A program made the position numbers and the translations under genes. Under the pieces are notes generated by a model. The model did not search any database, had not been told where the DNA came from, and saw only the letters and a list, made by a program, of their open reading frames with translations. This document shows, piece after piece, positions 1-8,254 of a stretch of 64,000 bases of DNA (the first letter of the stretch is position 1; each line of letters opens with the position of its first letter). The DNA is from Desulforamulus putei DSM 12395. Its GTDB lineage: Bacteria > Bacillota > Desulfotomaculia > Desulfotomaculales > Desulfotomaculaceae. Location of the stretch: contig NZ_FQUY01000006.1 of the NCBI RefSeq assembly GCF_900129195.1, positions 1-64,000 on the forward strand. Reading direction: 5' to 3'.

Positions 1-267
1 GCAGCCAGAGCTGCCGCCCGAACCAAGAATACCTATTTGTCCAGTCAGTATCACCGCCTCGCTGCCAGACGGGGTGCCAACCGAGCCGCCGTAGCAGTTG
101 CCCATAGCATCTTAACCATAGTCTACCATATTTTAAAACGTAAGCAGCCATATATTGAGCTTGGTCCATCTTATTATGAAGAACGCAAACGCGATACTGT
201 TATCAAACAGTCCATCAAGAAACTCGAATCGCTTGGAGTCAAGGTCATTGTTGAATCAGTAGCCTAA
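1..267 (+). CDS. IS110-family transposase, C-terminal part (5' end outside window)
   Basis: The frame is open from base 1 and stops at 265-267, so only about the last 88 residues are visible. The segment with AARRGANRAAVAVAHSIL followed by YHILK and LGPSYYEERKRD is typical of the C-terminal domain of IS110/IS116/IS902 transposases, the RuvC-like DEDD recombinases that use a serine for strand exchange. The catalytic N-terminal DEDD residues lie outside the window, so activity cannot be judged. A TTG at 37 is only an internal codon. The element is the left boundary of this window and is followed by about 470 bases without a gene. Confidence 0.8.
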   Translation, partial: AARAAARTKNTYLSSQYHRLAARRGANRAAVAVAHSILTIVYHILKRKQPYIELGPSYYEERKRDTVIKQSIKKLESLGVKVIVESVA

Positions 268-740
268 TTTCTCTTGGTTAACATATTATCCTTCTGCTAT
301 CCGGAACCGTGTTTTTAAAAAAGGTTAGCCCGGGTTAGTTTGTTATTGCCTTTTTCATGGCCATGTTGCTTTAATTTTCAGGATAGATTGAAAGAGCCTG
401 GAGGACTTCCTTGCAGGCTATTTCTGTTTTTGGAGTTGCACCGGCGTGTTTGAATACCCGTTTTACCTGCTGCTATTTATTTATTAGGGCGGTTTTGCCA
501 AGTACTGCAAAACCACTCCTTGCATTATGAAACATTTAGTTAACTGACTACGTCTTAATTCTGAATATCTTTTATTTGGAAGTTGGTCCATTTTAGGAAG
601 GGTGGTTTGGAACGTTTATTTTTTGTTTTTTGCCTAAGCACAGAAAAGAAATATTTAAACTGCATTTTTTGGCCCTGATCACCGGTTCTCTGTTATAATA
701 GTCATGTTGCTATAGAAATACAATGTTACAGGGGTGACTT
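268..740. other. Non-coding stretch between IS110 tail and uppP
   Basis: No convincing gene was seen. Two hairpins are present: AGCCTG (395-400) with CAGGCT (414-419), and GGTTTTGC (491-498) with GCAAAACC (507-514). A TATAAT box at 694-699 is the best -10 for uppP, but no good -35 was found. The part next to the transposase could be the right end of the IS110 element. In some members of the family the guide (bridge) RNA is encoded in a non-coding end. Confidence 0.4.
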
Positions 741-1526
741 ATGGAAGATATTTTAAAAGCCTTGATACTTGGTACCATCCAGGGTTTAACTGAATTTTTG
801 CCCGTAAGCAGTACCGGGCATTTGTTGTTGGGAAGAAAACTTTTAGGTTTGTCCGAAGCCGGGTTATTCCTTGATACCATGCTCCACCTGGGAACACTGC
901 TGGCGGTGGTGGCGGTTTTTTGGCAGGATACTGTGAATATGATGAAACGACCTTTTAGCAGGCTTAGTCTGTTGATTATTGCGGGAACCATTCCTACTGC
1001 CGTCATCGGGCTTACCTTTGAAGACTTCTTTGAAAACATTTCTAAGACCGGTGTCACGGTGGGATGGGAGTTTTTGGCCACGGGGCTTATCCTCTGGGCA
1101 GCCGATAATATGAAGAAAAAAGGCAGAAAAAATATAGAGCAAATTTCCTTCAAAGATGCCTTTATCGTGGGCGCTTTGCAAGGGGCTGCCATCCTGCCCG
1201 CTATTTCCAGATCCGGCTTAACCATTGCCGGCGCTTTATTCCAGGGCATCAATAAACAAACCGCCGCCCGGTTTTCTTTCCTGCTATCATTGCCGGCCAT
1301 TCTGGGAGCGGTGGTGCTGCAAAGCGCCAAACTGGTCGGCGGACAGGCGGAGTCTATCGGGGCTGTTCCCCTGCTGGTAGGAACAGTGGCGGCCGCCGTC
1401 GCCGGTTATGTGGCCGTAAAATGGATGCTGGCAATTCTCCAGCGGGGCTCCCTCAAGATCTTCTCCGTTTATGTATGGATCTTAGGAATCGGCGTCCTTG
1501 CTGCACAAATGCTTGGAAAGTTTTAA
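741..1526 (+). CDS. uppP: Undecaprenyl-diphosphatase UppP/BacA
   Basis: Integral membrane phosphatase that converts undecaprenyl diphosphate to undecaprenyl phosphate, recycling the lipid carrier for peptidoglycan and other surface polymers. It can confer bacitracin resistance when overexpressed. The 261-residue length is normal. Both family motifs are visible: EFLPVSSTGH near residues 18-27, and AILPAISRSGLT near residues 150-160, with the Glu, His and Arg used in catalysis. Most of the remainder is hydrophobic helices. The ATG follows an AGGGGTGA ribosome site. It stands alone, with its own terminator directly downstream. Confidence 0.97.
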   Translation: MEDILKALILGTIQGLTEFLPVSSTGHLLLGRKLLGLSEAGLFLDTMLHLGTLLAVVAVFWQDTVNMMKRPFSRLSLLIIAGTIPTAVIGLTFEDFFENISKTGVTVGWEFLATGLILWAADNMKKKGRKNIEQISFKDAFIVGALQGAAILPAISRSGLTIAGALFQGINKQTAARFSFLLSLPAILGAVVLQSAKLVGGQAESIGAVPLLVGTVAAAVAGYVAVKWMLAILQRGSLKIFSVYVWILGIGVLAAQMLGKF

Positions 1527-1532
1527 TTAAGC

Positions 1533-1556
1533 GACCCCGGTATTTATACCGGGGTC
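1533..1556 (+). terminator. Hairpin terminator after uppP
   Basis: A perfect 10-bp stem, GACCCCGGTA (1533-1542) with TACCGGGGTC (1547-1556), has a TTTA loop seven bases after the uppP stop. The T tract that follows is weak (GGCTTTGTTTG). It lies between convergent genes and may act in both directions. Confidence 0.65.
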
Positions 1557-1594
1557 ACGGCTTTGTTTGCTAAAATGAGTTGTTAAAGTATTGG

Positions 1595-2380
1595 CTATTC
1601 CTTTCTGTTTCTCTCCAGCACTCTTTGCCACTCGTGCTTCTCCAGGAAACTTCCTTCAACATTGGACTCCATCTCTAAAAACATTTTATAGGGAACCGTA
1701 AAGGACAGGATATCTTTATCAACGCACTTTCTGGCGGAGATATCAAACATTCCCAGGACGGCCCGGGGCTTCTCCAATTCATCTTCCCGGTAGGGAATAA
1801 TGCCAATGGTATGGCAGCCCGCACCAAAGGGAGCAATTACATTCAGGTTGGTTTCACGGTCATAGTTCGCCAGTACCACCAGTGCGGACAACTGGTCGGG
1901 GTTCACAAGGAAAGTGACTACTTTCGGGGTTTCGTTCTCTGCAAACTTTTCCAGGGGCTTAAAAACCACATACTCTGTGGGAACATCCACCATGGGCAGG
2001 CAGGCAATAAATTTCCTCGCTATTTCGGGGCTTTTCAGATAACCTTCGCCGTGTTCAAGGGCGGGCATGTTCCGAACAATGTTTTGACCAATATCGCTGC
2101 TGCAGAACTCCTTATTACCGGTGGATAAGAAATACTCAATACCGCCCGGAAAATTAACATACAGGTTGCCAAAACCCAGCCCGGTGCCTCCTCCGATACA
2201 CCCGTAGGTTTTCCGGTCAAAGACAACGGTTTTCCCTTTGGCAGCCGCACTCATCATGGCTGCCACGCAACCCCACCGGCCTTCTTTAAATTGCAGCGCT
2301 TCTTCCGGCCTTTCATTGGTTAGTTGTACGCCAACAGGGTGATACTTCATTTCAATGGCCTTTGCAATTTTACTTTCCAT
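1595..2380 (-). CDS. DUF169-family protein
   Basis: 261-residue cytoplasmic protein of the DUF169 family (PF02596), common in anaerobes; its biochemical role is not established. The family signature is seen in EMKYHPVGVQL near the start, RWGCVAAMMSAAAKGKTVVF and YGCIGGGTGLGFG. The conserved cysteines (WGC, YGC, a later GAGCHT) could bind metal or a cofactor, but that is inference. The ATG at 2380 has GGGAGGG at ideal spacing; an in-frame codon at 2398 would have no ribosome site. The gene is divergent from the small HTH gene at 2574, which may share its promoter region. Confidence 0.85.
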   Translation of the reverse strand: MESKIAKAIEMKYHPVGVQLTNERPEEALQFKEGRWGCVAAMMSAAAKGKTVVFDRKTYGCIGGGTGLGFGNLYVNFPGGIEYFLSTGNKEFCSSDIGQNIVRNMPALEHGEGYLKSPEIARKFIACLPMVDVPTEYVVFKPLEKFAENETPKVVTFLVNPDQLSALVVLANYDRETNLNVIAPFGAGCHTIGIIPYREDELEKPRAVLGMFDISARKCVDKDILSFTVPYKMFLEMESNVEGSFLEKHEWQRVLERNRKE

Positions 2381-2573
2381 GGTAACCCTCCCTTTCACTC
2401 TATTAGGACCTATTGTTTTGTCAAAATATTTCTACAACAAACAAATTATCCCTGCCTCCTTCTCTTTCACCACCCTTTTTTGTGACCCCTGGATGTGGAA
2501 ATTATTTCACCGGATATCTGCTTTGACAGTGAGAAAAATACAAACTGCAGAAAAATACGAGAGGTGAGAAGAT

Positions 2574-2786
2574 ATGGTCATGCAGATGCGTTCACTGTTA
2601 AAACATATCATGGACGACCGGGGATTATCCCTTCAACAGGTGGCGAAGGATATTGATTATGACGTCAACGCTGTAGAAGAACTGTACTACGATGAGATGG
2701 AATGCTACCCCAGGGAATTGGTGGCCAAGTTATGCACGTACCTTGGCGTGACGGTTGCTGATTTGTTTGGGCTGGAAGGCGAGTAA
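2574..2786 (+). CDS. Small XRE-type helix-turn-helix protein
   Basis: 70-residue protein made almost entirely of a Cro/C1-type HTH domain. The segment RSLLKHIMDDRGLSLQQVAKDI gives helices 1-2, and YPRELVAKLCTYLGVTVADLFGLEGE is the usual end of such domains. It is likely a DNA-binding regulator, target unknown. GAGAGGTGAGAAG precedes the ATG at 2574; a second ATG two codons later is also possible. It is divergent from the DUF169 gene, the obvious candidate target. Confidence 0.75.
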   Translation: MVMQMRSLLKHIMDDRGLSLQQVAKDIDYDVNAVEELYYDEMECYPRELVAKLCTYLGVTVADLFGLEGE

Positions 2787-2813
2787 AGGCTGGCGGTTGT
2801 CCCGCCAGCCTTT
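2785..2813. terminator. Bidirectional terminator between convergent genes
   Basis: A perfect 12-bp stem: AAAGGCTGGCGG (2785-2796) pairs with CCGCCAGCCTTT (2802-2813). It starts at the stop of the HTH gene. The convergent membrane protein ends at 2845, so the hairpin can serve both genes. Confidence 0.75.
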
Positions 2814-2844
2814 ACAAATTTTGCATGTTTTATAGCCTTTCATT

Positions 2845-3561
2845 TTATGCCTCGGCCTTCTTGGCCTGTTTGCTCATGGTAATCCCCAGACCCTGGCACA
2901 GGTAGTAGATGGCGAAGCCGTACCACAATGTGTAGAGTAAATAGAATACCAGCATAAAGGTCATAACACCTTTGTTGTTCTTCACATACTCGATCTCGAC
3001 ACCGTAATAATTATAGGAAGGTTCGATAACCTTTTTCTGCAGTCCCTGGATAGCTGCAGATTCCTTGAAATTCTCCTGCTTGTCCAGCGCTTTGGTGATT
3101 TGTTTGGTAGAATTGTACCAGTTATAAATAGCTTCCCTGGCTTCCAGGCCGTATCTCTCTTTTACAATGTCCCCCCGGTTGTTGAACAGGTCCATGCTGT
3201 CTCTGGAAATAACGGCCATAATCTTCCCCAGGTCTCCTTTTACTGTGAGAGCCTCTTTATCCACTTTCACCTGAACACCATCAATCTTTTCATACTGGGA
3301 AGCCCAGTTGGCTGCCTCTTCCCCGCTCTTTGCCTTTATGACCACATCAATCACGGTCCCCTGCCACTTTTCGGTTTTTTTGACTTCCCCCTCAACAATG
3401 GCCATGGCGGAACCCTTGGAGATGGAGTTAAACATATCATCGGCAAATTCAAGGCCGTTTCTGCCATTACCAAAGGATGGGCTCATCATATAAAAATAAA
3501 TACCGAGAAAAGAAATCATCATAATAATTCCCAAGTAAAAGGCTTTACGATCTCTTATCAT
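2845..3561 (-). CDS. Hypothetical membrane protein partnered with TauE/SafE permease
   Basis: 238-residue protein with one membrane helix near residues 8-27, a charged extracytoplasmic domain of about 160 residues, a second hydrophobic segment near residues 200-225 and a short basic tail. I do not recognise the family. The soluble part has an alternating pattern (AIVEGEVKKTEKWQGTVIDV, then VQVKVDKEALTVKGDL) suggesting a beta-rich fold. The start codon overlaps the stop of the upstream TauE/SafE gene, so the two are translationally coupled. It probably acts with that permease, as accessory or substrate-handling subunit (inference). Confidence 0.7.
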   Translation of the reverse strand: MIRDRKAFYLGIIMMISFLGIYFYMMSPSFGNGRNGLEFADDMFNSISKGSAMAIVEGEVKKTEKWQGTVIDVVIKAKSGEEAANWASQYEKIDGVQVKVDKEALTVKGDLGKIMAVISRDSMDLFNNRGDIVKERYGLEAREAIYNWYNSTKQITKALDKQENFKESAAIQGLQKKVIEPSYNYYGVEIEYVKNNKGVMTFMLVFYLLYTLWYGFAIYYLCQGLGITMSKQAKKAEA

Positions 3562-4841
3562 TAATGACTCACTCCTTTTGAAGCCGTAGGAGAGGCTGTT
3601 TCAGCACGCAAGGTAGGAATTCCCCTGATGAATGCGATGATAATCCAACCTGCAAAGATGAATACCAATCCAAAAAAGATCCATGTGCCGATGGTAGCCA
3701 GCAGGGTCGAAATGCTGGAACTCATGGAGATATAACCCATTTGTACCATCTTCTCAGGCAGTGCAAACAGTCTGTTTACAAAACCCGCCAAAATGGCCAC
3801 GGCGTAAAAACCGCGGATGTAGATGCCGGGAACCACTTTGGTGGTGGCTGCACCGATTTGAATGCCCAACAGGGAGCCCACCAACATGCCCATGGCCAGG
3901 GTGTAGAAGATGTAACCGTAAATGGCATACTGGGCAATAGAGCTGTATCCGGCAGTAAAGATAATCTGCAGAATATCAGTCCCTACGGTAGTAAAGGAAG
4001 AGACACCCAGACCGTAAACAAACATCGGGAAGGTCAGGAAGCCGCCTCCTACCCCCATGATAGCGGCGGCAAAACCTACAATCATACCACAAAAGGCCAC
4101 AAACCAGCCGGAAATTTTACGGCCACCGGGAGTAACGTCCTCGTCAAATTTAATCATAGGAGCAAGATTTACACTTTGCAATTTTTGTGCCAGGGGAGTC
4201 AAACCGACAGGTCCCCCGTGAGCATCTCCACTTTTGGCGCTCCCTCTGGTTTTAATAAAGTCATACATGGAGTAAAAGCCAAGAAAGCCCAGCATAAAAA
4301 CGTAGACTGCGCTGATCACGAAATCACTCAACACAGGATTGGCATTAAACAAGGCTCTGTTCAGGCTGCCGCCGGCGGTTACGCCAACGCCGGAACCTAC
4401 CAAAAAGGCGATGGCCAGGGGAACATTCACGTTACCAAGTTTTTTGTGTATTACCGTTCCCATAATGGCTTTAGCAAATATGTGAAACTGGTCAGTTCCT
4501 ACTGCCAGGATCCCTTTCACACCAAGGCTCATCAGTGCAGGGGTAATAATAAAACCACCGCCGGCACCAATGCATCCGGTTATCAAACCTGCGCATATAC
4601 CAACAAACATTGAACCGTAAAACATGGTGGGTGAATAGTGGGATGGCCCAAAGGCATTTTTGCCGCCGATAAAACCTGGTAAATCTGCAGCATGTCCGAT
4701 AGCCGGTATAATTAAAGGAAGCATCATAATGGCCAAAATGAATAAATGTTTTCTATTACGAATAATGTTGTTGGACATCTCCAGTTCCCATTTTGCGTGC
4801 GCCCTGGATGCGCTCATCAGGGCTTCATAAATTCCCCTCAT
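3561..4841 (-). CDS. TauE/SafE-family anion permease (sulfite exporter type)
   Basis: 426-residue polytopic membrane protein of the TauE/SafE family (PF01925), which moves sulfite, sulfoacetate or related organic anions. Both internal repeats are visible: GCIGAGGGFIITPALMSLGVKG near residues 87-108 and AAIMGVGGGFLTFPMFVYGLGV near residues 258-280. These glycine-rich re-entrant motifs define the family. The protein is longer than the usual 250-300 residues because of an N-terminal extension with a hydrophobic segment (HLFILAIMMLPLIIPAIGHA), possibly a signal-like helix, and a linker between the halves. GAAGGGGG precedes the ATG at 4841. The exact substrate cannot be read from sequence; sulfur anions would suit a sulfate reducer. 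Confidence 0.85.
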   Translation of the reverse strand: MRGIYEALMSASRAHAKWELEMSNNIIRNRKHLFILAIMMLPLIIPAIGHAADLPGFIGGKNAFGPSHYSPTMFYGSMFVGICAGLITGCIGAGGGFIITPALMSLGVKGILAVGTDQFHIFAKAIMGTVIHKKLGNVNVPLAIAFLVGSGVGVTAGGSLNRALFNANPVLSDFVISAVYVFMLGFLGFYSMYDFIKTRGSAKSGDAHGGPVGLTPLAQKLQSVNLAPMIKFDEDVTPGGRKISGWFVAFCGMIVGFAAAIMGVGGGFLTFPMFVYGLGVSSFTTVGTDILQIIFTAGYSSIAQYAIYGYIFYTLAMGMLVGSLLGIQIGAATTKVVPGIYIRGFYAVAILAGFVNRLFALPEKMVQMGYISMSSSISTLLATIGTWIFFGLVFIFAGWIIIAFIRGIPTLRAETASPTASKGVSH

Positions 4842-5487
4842 TCGGGTAACCCCCTTCTCTAACTGTTTTTTAATAAGGTGCTTCAGGTCAAATAAAATGA
4901 TTCTACCCTATTTTTGATCTAAAAGTAAAAGGCGCTTGTCATTTATATCTCTCATATACACAACTGTAAGTATTCCCCGCTTTTCACCTCCTGCGCAGAC
5001 TTGTTTTTATCCTCCTGAAGCTCTTTTGCTTTATTTTGATTTTGGGATTGCACCTGGACCACTTCAAAATACCCTGTATCCTGCCGGTTCTTCACACCAT
5101 CTTGCATCTTTCTGGCGATTAAATAGGTTGTGACCAAAAGCGTAAATAAAAACGCTTTTTATCTTTTCAAAGGTACTGTATCAAAGACACTCTTTTATTA
5201 CAAACATTTTTTCAATACAATGGTCTATGAAATAATTGTCTTGTGCGGTTGTATTTGTGAAAACCCATAAAAGCATAGGAAATATAGTTCTTCGACAATG
5301 TTTTTTGTCACTCAGCTTTGCCACCGCCTGGCCTCTCAAATCCCTTAATTTTTTCACAATTGAACCTTTTGGTTCATTTTTATGGCAAAGTATTGACAAC
5401 ATTTCATTTATCGCTTTGGTGTTACCTTTGATTACAATGAAAAATAAAACGGTATGAATGGCCTCTACCGGAACCAGGCTGCACTCT
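4842..5487. other. Long intergenic region upstream of the TauE/SafE unit
   Basis: About 650 bases without a well-supported gene. A minus-strand open frame (4952-5137, no ribosome site) would encode a hydrophobic segment (TLLVTTYLIARKMQDG) and a charged Gln/Lys tail, so it could be a degraded membrane protein. Another minus-strand frame (5181-5573) runs through the terminator at 5488-5523 and is not believed. A weak promoter for the permease (TTTACT, 18 bases, TAGAAT on the minus strand) lies around 4900-4930. Confidence 0.35.
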
Positions 5488-5523
5488 AAAAAAGTAGCCC
5501 CTGCCCGGCAACCGGGTAGGGGC
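5488..5523 (-). terminator. Strong intrinsic terminator after the COG2509 flavoprotein
   Basis: On the minus strand, GCCCCTACCCGG (5523-5512) pairs with CCGGGCAGGGGC (5508-5497) around a TTG loop, followed by TACTTTTTT. It lies about 75 bases downstream of the flavoprotein stop. Confidence 0.9.
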
Positions 5524-5597
5524 CTGCACTGGATTTTTTGTAATATTCCTTGCCATTCCTCTGACTGAACCATTCATAGGAACCGGTGAACAAGCAG

Positions 5598-7034
5598 CTA
5601 GCCTTGTACTTTCTCTATGATATCCCGTGCCACGGCCACCCCGCAGGCGCCTGCCTGGGCCAGCCCCCGGGTAATCCCCGCCCCGTCGCCACCGGCATAT
5701 AAACCTGCTATTTCGGTTTCGAACTTATTCGTTAGCTTCGGTCGGGCCGAGTAAAATTTGGCCTCTACCCCGTAGAGCAGGGTGTGTTCCGAGGCAATAC
5801 CCGGCGTGACTTTATCCAGGGCTTCAATCATCTCCATGATACTTTTCATGGTGTTGTAGGGAAGCACCAGACTCAGATCTCCCGGTTCGGCCTCTTTCAG
5901 GGTGGGTTCAACAAAGCCCACCCGAATGCGCTTGTGGGTAGACCGGCATCCCTTCTTAAGATCGCCGTATCGCTGGACCAGTACACTGCCGTTGGACAAA
6001 TCGTTGGCCAACCGGGAGATGGATTTGGCATATTCAATGGGCTTATTAAAGGGATAAGAGAACTTGTGCGACACCAGCAGGGCAAAATTGGTATTGTTGC
6101 TACCAAGATTTTTGTCCTTGTAGGCGTGGCCGTTGGCCAGCATGACACCGCTGTGATTTTCAATAACCACATACCCGGACGGGTTGCTGCAGAAGGTCCT
6201 TACCGTAGTGCCAACGGATGTCCGGAAAATGAATTTGCCTTCGTACAAATGCTCGTTGATCTCTTCCATAATGGCATTGAGGGTCTCAACCCGCACTCCG
6301 ACATCCACCTGGTTGGAATCCATCTCCAACCCGCGCTTTTTCAGCACGCCGGAGAGCCATTCGGAGCCGTCCCGGCCGGGAACAACGACAACCTTTTTGG
6401 CAAAATATTCTTCTCCCGTCTTTGTAACAATACCGTTAATAAAGTGTCTGCCACCCTCTGTGGTGGTAAGCAGGTCTTCCACCTCTGTTTCAAACAACAT
6501 ATCAACGCGATTTTTTAAGAACTCGTAGATGCTTTTGAGAATTTCAAGGTTTTGTTCGGTTCCCAGATGCCGCACCTGTGCCCGCAATAACTTCAGGCCT
6601 GCACCCAGACCGCGCCTTTCAATGTCTTTAACGGCCGGTGTGGAGGGGTCGGTGGCTGCCGAAACAGCACCGTGCTTGATATTAATACCGTCAACATATT
6701 TGATTAACTCCAGCACCTCGGAAGGAGGCAGGTAATCGGTGAGCCATCCCCCGAATTCCGTGGTTATATTAAACTTTCCGTCTGAATAAGCCCCTGCCCC
6801 GCCAAAGCCGTTGGTGATGGAGCAGGCAGGCAGGCAGCCGGCATATTCCTTCTTTTGTGTGGGGGGCGGGCATTTGACAATGGTCTTTTGCAAAATGGGA
6901 CAAACGCGCTTGTAAATATTTCTTCCCTTTTCTATTAATAAAACTTTTATGTGAGGCGCTTTGTCTGCCAGTTCGTAGCAGGTGAATATACCTGCCGGCC
7001 CGGCGCCCACCACAATAACATCATAATGTTTCAT
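5598..7034 (-). CDS. FAD-dependent dehydrogenase, COG2509 type
   Basis: 478-residue cytoplasmic flavoprotein of the uncharacterised FAD-dependent dehydrogenase group COG2509. The N-terminus YDVIVVGAGPAGIFTCYEL is a Rossmann dinucleotide-binding motif. The C-terminus has GLYAGGDGAGITRGLAQAGACG, the second FAD-contact motif. A cysteine-bearing segment (RVCPILQKTIVKCPPPTQKKEYAGCLPAC, near residues 41-70) is typical of the group and could be a redox or metal site. The ATG at 7034 has AGGAGGT at ideal spacing, so an ORF starting nine codons further upstream is rejected. It is a single gene with its own strong terminator. Substrate and electron partner are unknown. Confidence 0.85.
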   Translation of the reverse strand: MKHYDVIVVGAGPAGIFTCYELADKAPHIKVLLIEKGRNIYKRVCPILQKTIVKCPPPTQKKEYAGCLPACSITNGFGGAGAYSDGKFNITTEFGGWLTDYLPPSEVLELIKYVDGINIKHGAVSAATDPSTPAVKDIERRGLGAGLKLLRAQVRHLGTEQNLEILKSIYEFLKNRVDMLFETEVEDLLTTTEGGRHFINGIVTKTGEEYFAKKVVVVPGRDGSEWLSGVLKKRGLEMDSNQVDVGVRVETLNAIMEEINEHLYEGKFIFRTSVGTTVRTFCSNPSGYVVIENHSGVMLANGHAYKDKNLGSNNTNFALLVSHKFSYPFNKPIEYAKSISRLANDLSNGSVLVQRYGDLKKGCRSTHKRIRVGFVEPTLKEAEPGDLSLVLPYNTMKSIMEMIEALDKVTPGIASEHTLLYGVEAKFYSARPKLTNKFETEIAGLYAGGDGAGITRGLAQAGACGVAVARDIIEKVQG

Positions 7035-7147
7035 GCCTTGCACCTCCTGGCAATTATGCAAACAGATTTATTATGAACCATACAGACATTTTTTTCAATG
7101 GAAAATAGTTGGGTTTGGGTCAGAATGTCTTTTCCCTTTAAAAAATA

Positions 7148-7177
7148 TTGTTGTAGTGACAACATTTGTGCTACAAT
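7148..7177 (+). promoter_or_regulatory. Promoter with overlapping near-palindrome, driving a possible small RNA
   Basis: TTGTTG (7148-7153), an 18-base spacer and TACAAT (7172-7177) form a good sigma-A-type promoter facing right. The spacer region carries TTGTAGTG...TGCTACAA, a near-palindrome that could be an operator. No gene follows before a strong terminator at 7247-7287. Confidence 0.5.
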
Positions 7178-7183
7178 ATAGAA

Positions 7184-7287
7184 AATTAATATTTTGTTCT
7201 CGGGTTGAAACGATGGGTCGTTGTCAACGGACTTTTGACTATCAGGGGGGGTAGTCAGCTTTAAGGCTGACTACCCCCTTTCGCTTT
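7184..7287 (+). ncRNA. Candidate small RNA ending in a strong terminator
   Basis: About 100 bases are framed by the promoter at 7148-7177 and a terminator: GGGGGTAGTCAGC (7247-7259) with GCTGACTACCCCC (7266-7278), then TTTCGCTTT. The 13-bp stem is perfect. No ribosome site with a usable ORF was seen inside, so a short non-coding transcript is the simplest reading. It lies in the divergent region between the flavoprotein and a helix-turn-helix gene. The family is unknown. Confidence 0.4.
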
Positions 7288-7569
7288 ATCGCTTTTTTCC
7301 TCCTCCGCCAAGTTGAAAATAATTGAACTTCACTGGTTAAATTCGAGTTGCCAGCTGGAATTTTATTAGTGAGATAAAAGCATGGGTGGGCTAAATACGA
7401 AGTTTCCCTTGGTATTTAATTGACTGGCGTATGTTAGACATTTGTGTGTCTTGGGGCGCTGGTTTATTTTATCTGGTTGAAAACGGGGGTGGTTTCATAC
7501 AGTTGTTATTTTCCCTGCATGTTCGCACCTTTTTATAAACCTCTGATAATATTAAAGGAGGGATGTCCT

Positions 7570-8028
7570 CTGGGTGTATCAAAAGTACTCAAGACCCCGG
7601 AAAAACGCAGGAAAAAAAATCATGCTGCGAATTTACGGCTTATTGTAAAAATGCTTAAAAAACATAGCCCGCAGGGTGGCGTTACCCTCCAACAAATGGC
7701 AGAAGCCTGTGGTGTCAGTGAGCGAAACATTTATCGTTATCTCCAGGAATTAAAGCAATTGGGTATAGAGATCGAACGCCATAAACCTTCCCAGCCCGGT
7801 AAACCGGGGTGTTGCTATTATAAAATCAAGATGCAGCAGGAAAATGAATTTGCGTCTGAAATATTGCAGCTGGTATTTTTATCCCAAGCCTTGCAGGACT
7901 GCTATAAACTCCAAAAGAACATTTTATCGGTGAAACAGTTTGTCCTGTGCTGCCTGGCCAACCGCTACGGCCTTAATCTGCCTGTAACATGCTTGAAGAA
8001 CATCTATATGGGGCAAGCCGCAGATTAA
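7570..8028 (+). CDS. Helix-turn-helix regulator, unassigned
   Basis: About 152 residues. The middle segment GGVTLQQMAEACGVSERNIYRYLQELKQLGIEIER is a clear winged-helix/HTH_11-type DNA-binding domain, preceded by a basic N-terminus (LKTPEKRRKKNHAANLRLIVKMLKK). The C-terminal 70 residues resemble no ligand domain I know. The start is uncertain: AAAGGAGGG lies before a CTG at 7570 with ideal spacing, whereas the longer ORF from 7444 (GTG) has no ribosome site and would add a hydrophobic leader. A terminator hairpin lies about 140 bases downstream. Confidence 0.65.
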   Translation: MGVSKVLKTPEKRRKKNHAANLRLIVKMLKKHSPQGGVTLQQMAEACGVSERNIYRYLQELKQLGIEIERHKPSQPGKPGCCYYKIKMQQENEFASEILQLVFLSQALQDCYKLQKNILSVKQFVLCCLANRYGLNLPVTCLKNIYMGQAAD

Positions 8029-8168
8029 AGCAAACCCGTCAGAACCCGGCCCATAAGGGAGAAATTGCCAGCCAGGAAAAGTAAATATCATCAGTTGGAT
8101 AAAAAAACCGGAAACTATACTGAAGCGGGAAGAAGCAAAAGAAGTCTCTTAAATAGATTATATCCGGC

Positions 8169-8196
8169 AAGAGCACCCTGGAGGCAGGGTGCTCTT
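8169..8196 (+). terminator. Hairpin terminator
   Basis: A perfect 12-bp stem, AAGAGCACCCTG (8169-8180) with CAGGGTGCTCTT (8185-8196), loop GAGG, followed by GCATTTCTT. It separates the HTH gene from rarD. Confidence 0.7.
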
Positions 8197-8254
8197 GCAT
8201 TTCTTCATAAATGCTCCTACAATAAGTTTATTCATTAAAGTTGAGGTAGTGGGT

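Noticed and set aside
4952-5137. Minus-strand frame with a membrane-like start (TLLVTTYLIARKMQDG)
   Set aside because: TTG start without ribosome site; kept only as a remark in the intergenic entry.
5181-5573. 130-codon minus-strand frame
   Set aside because: It runs through the strong terminator at 5488-5523, has no ribosome site and no recognisable domain.
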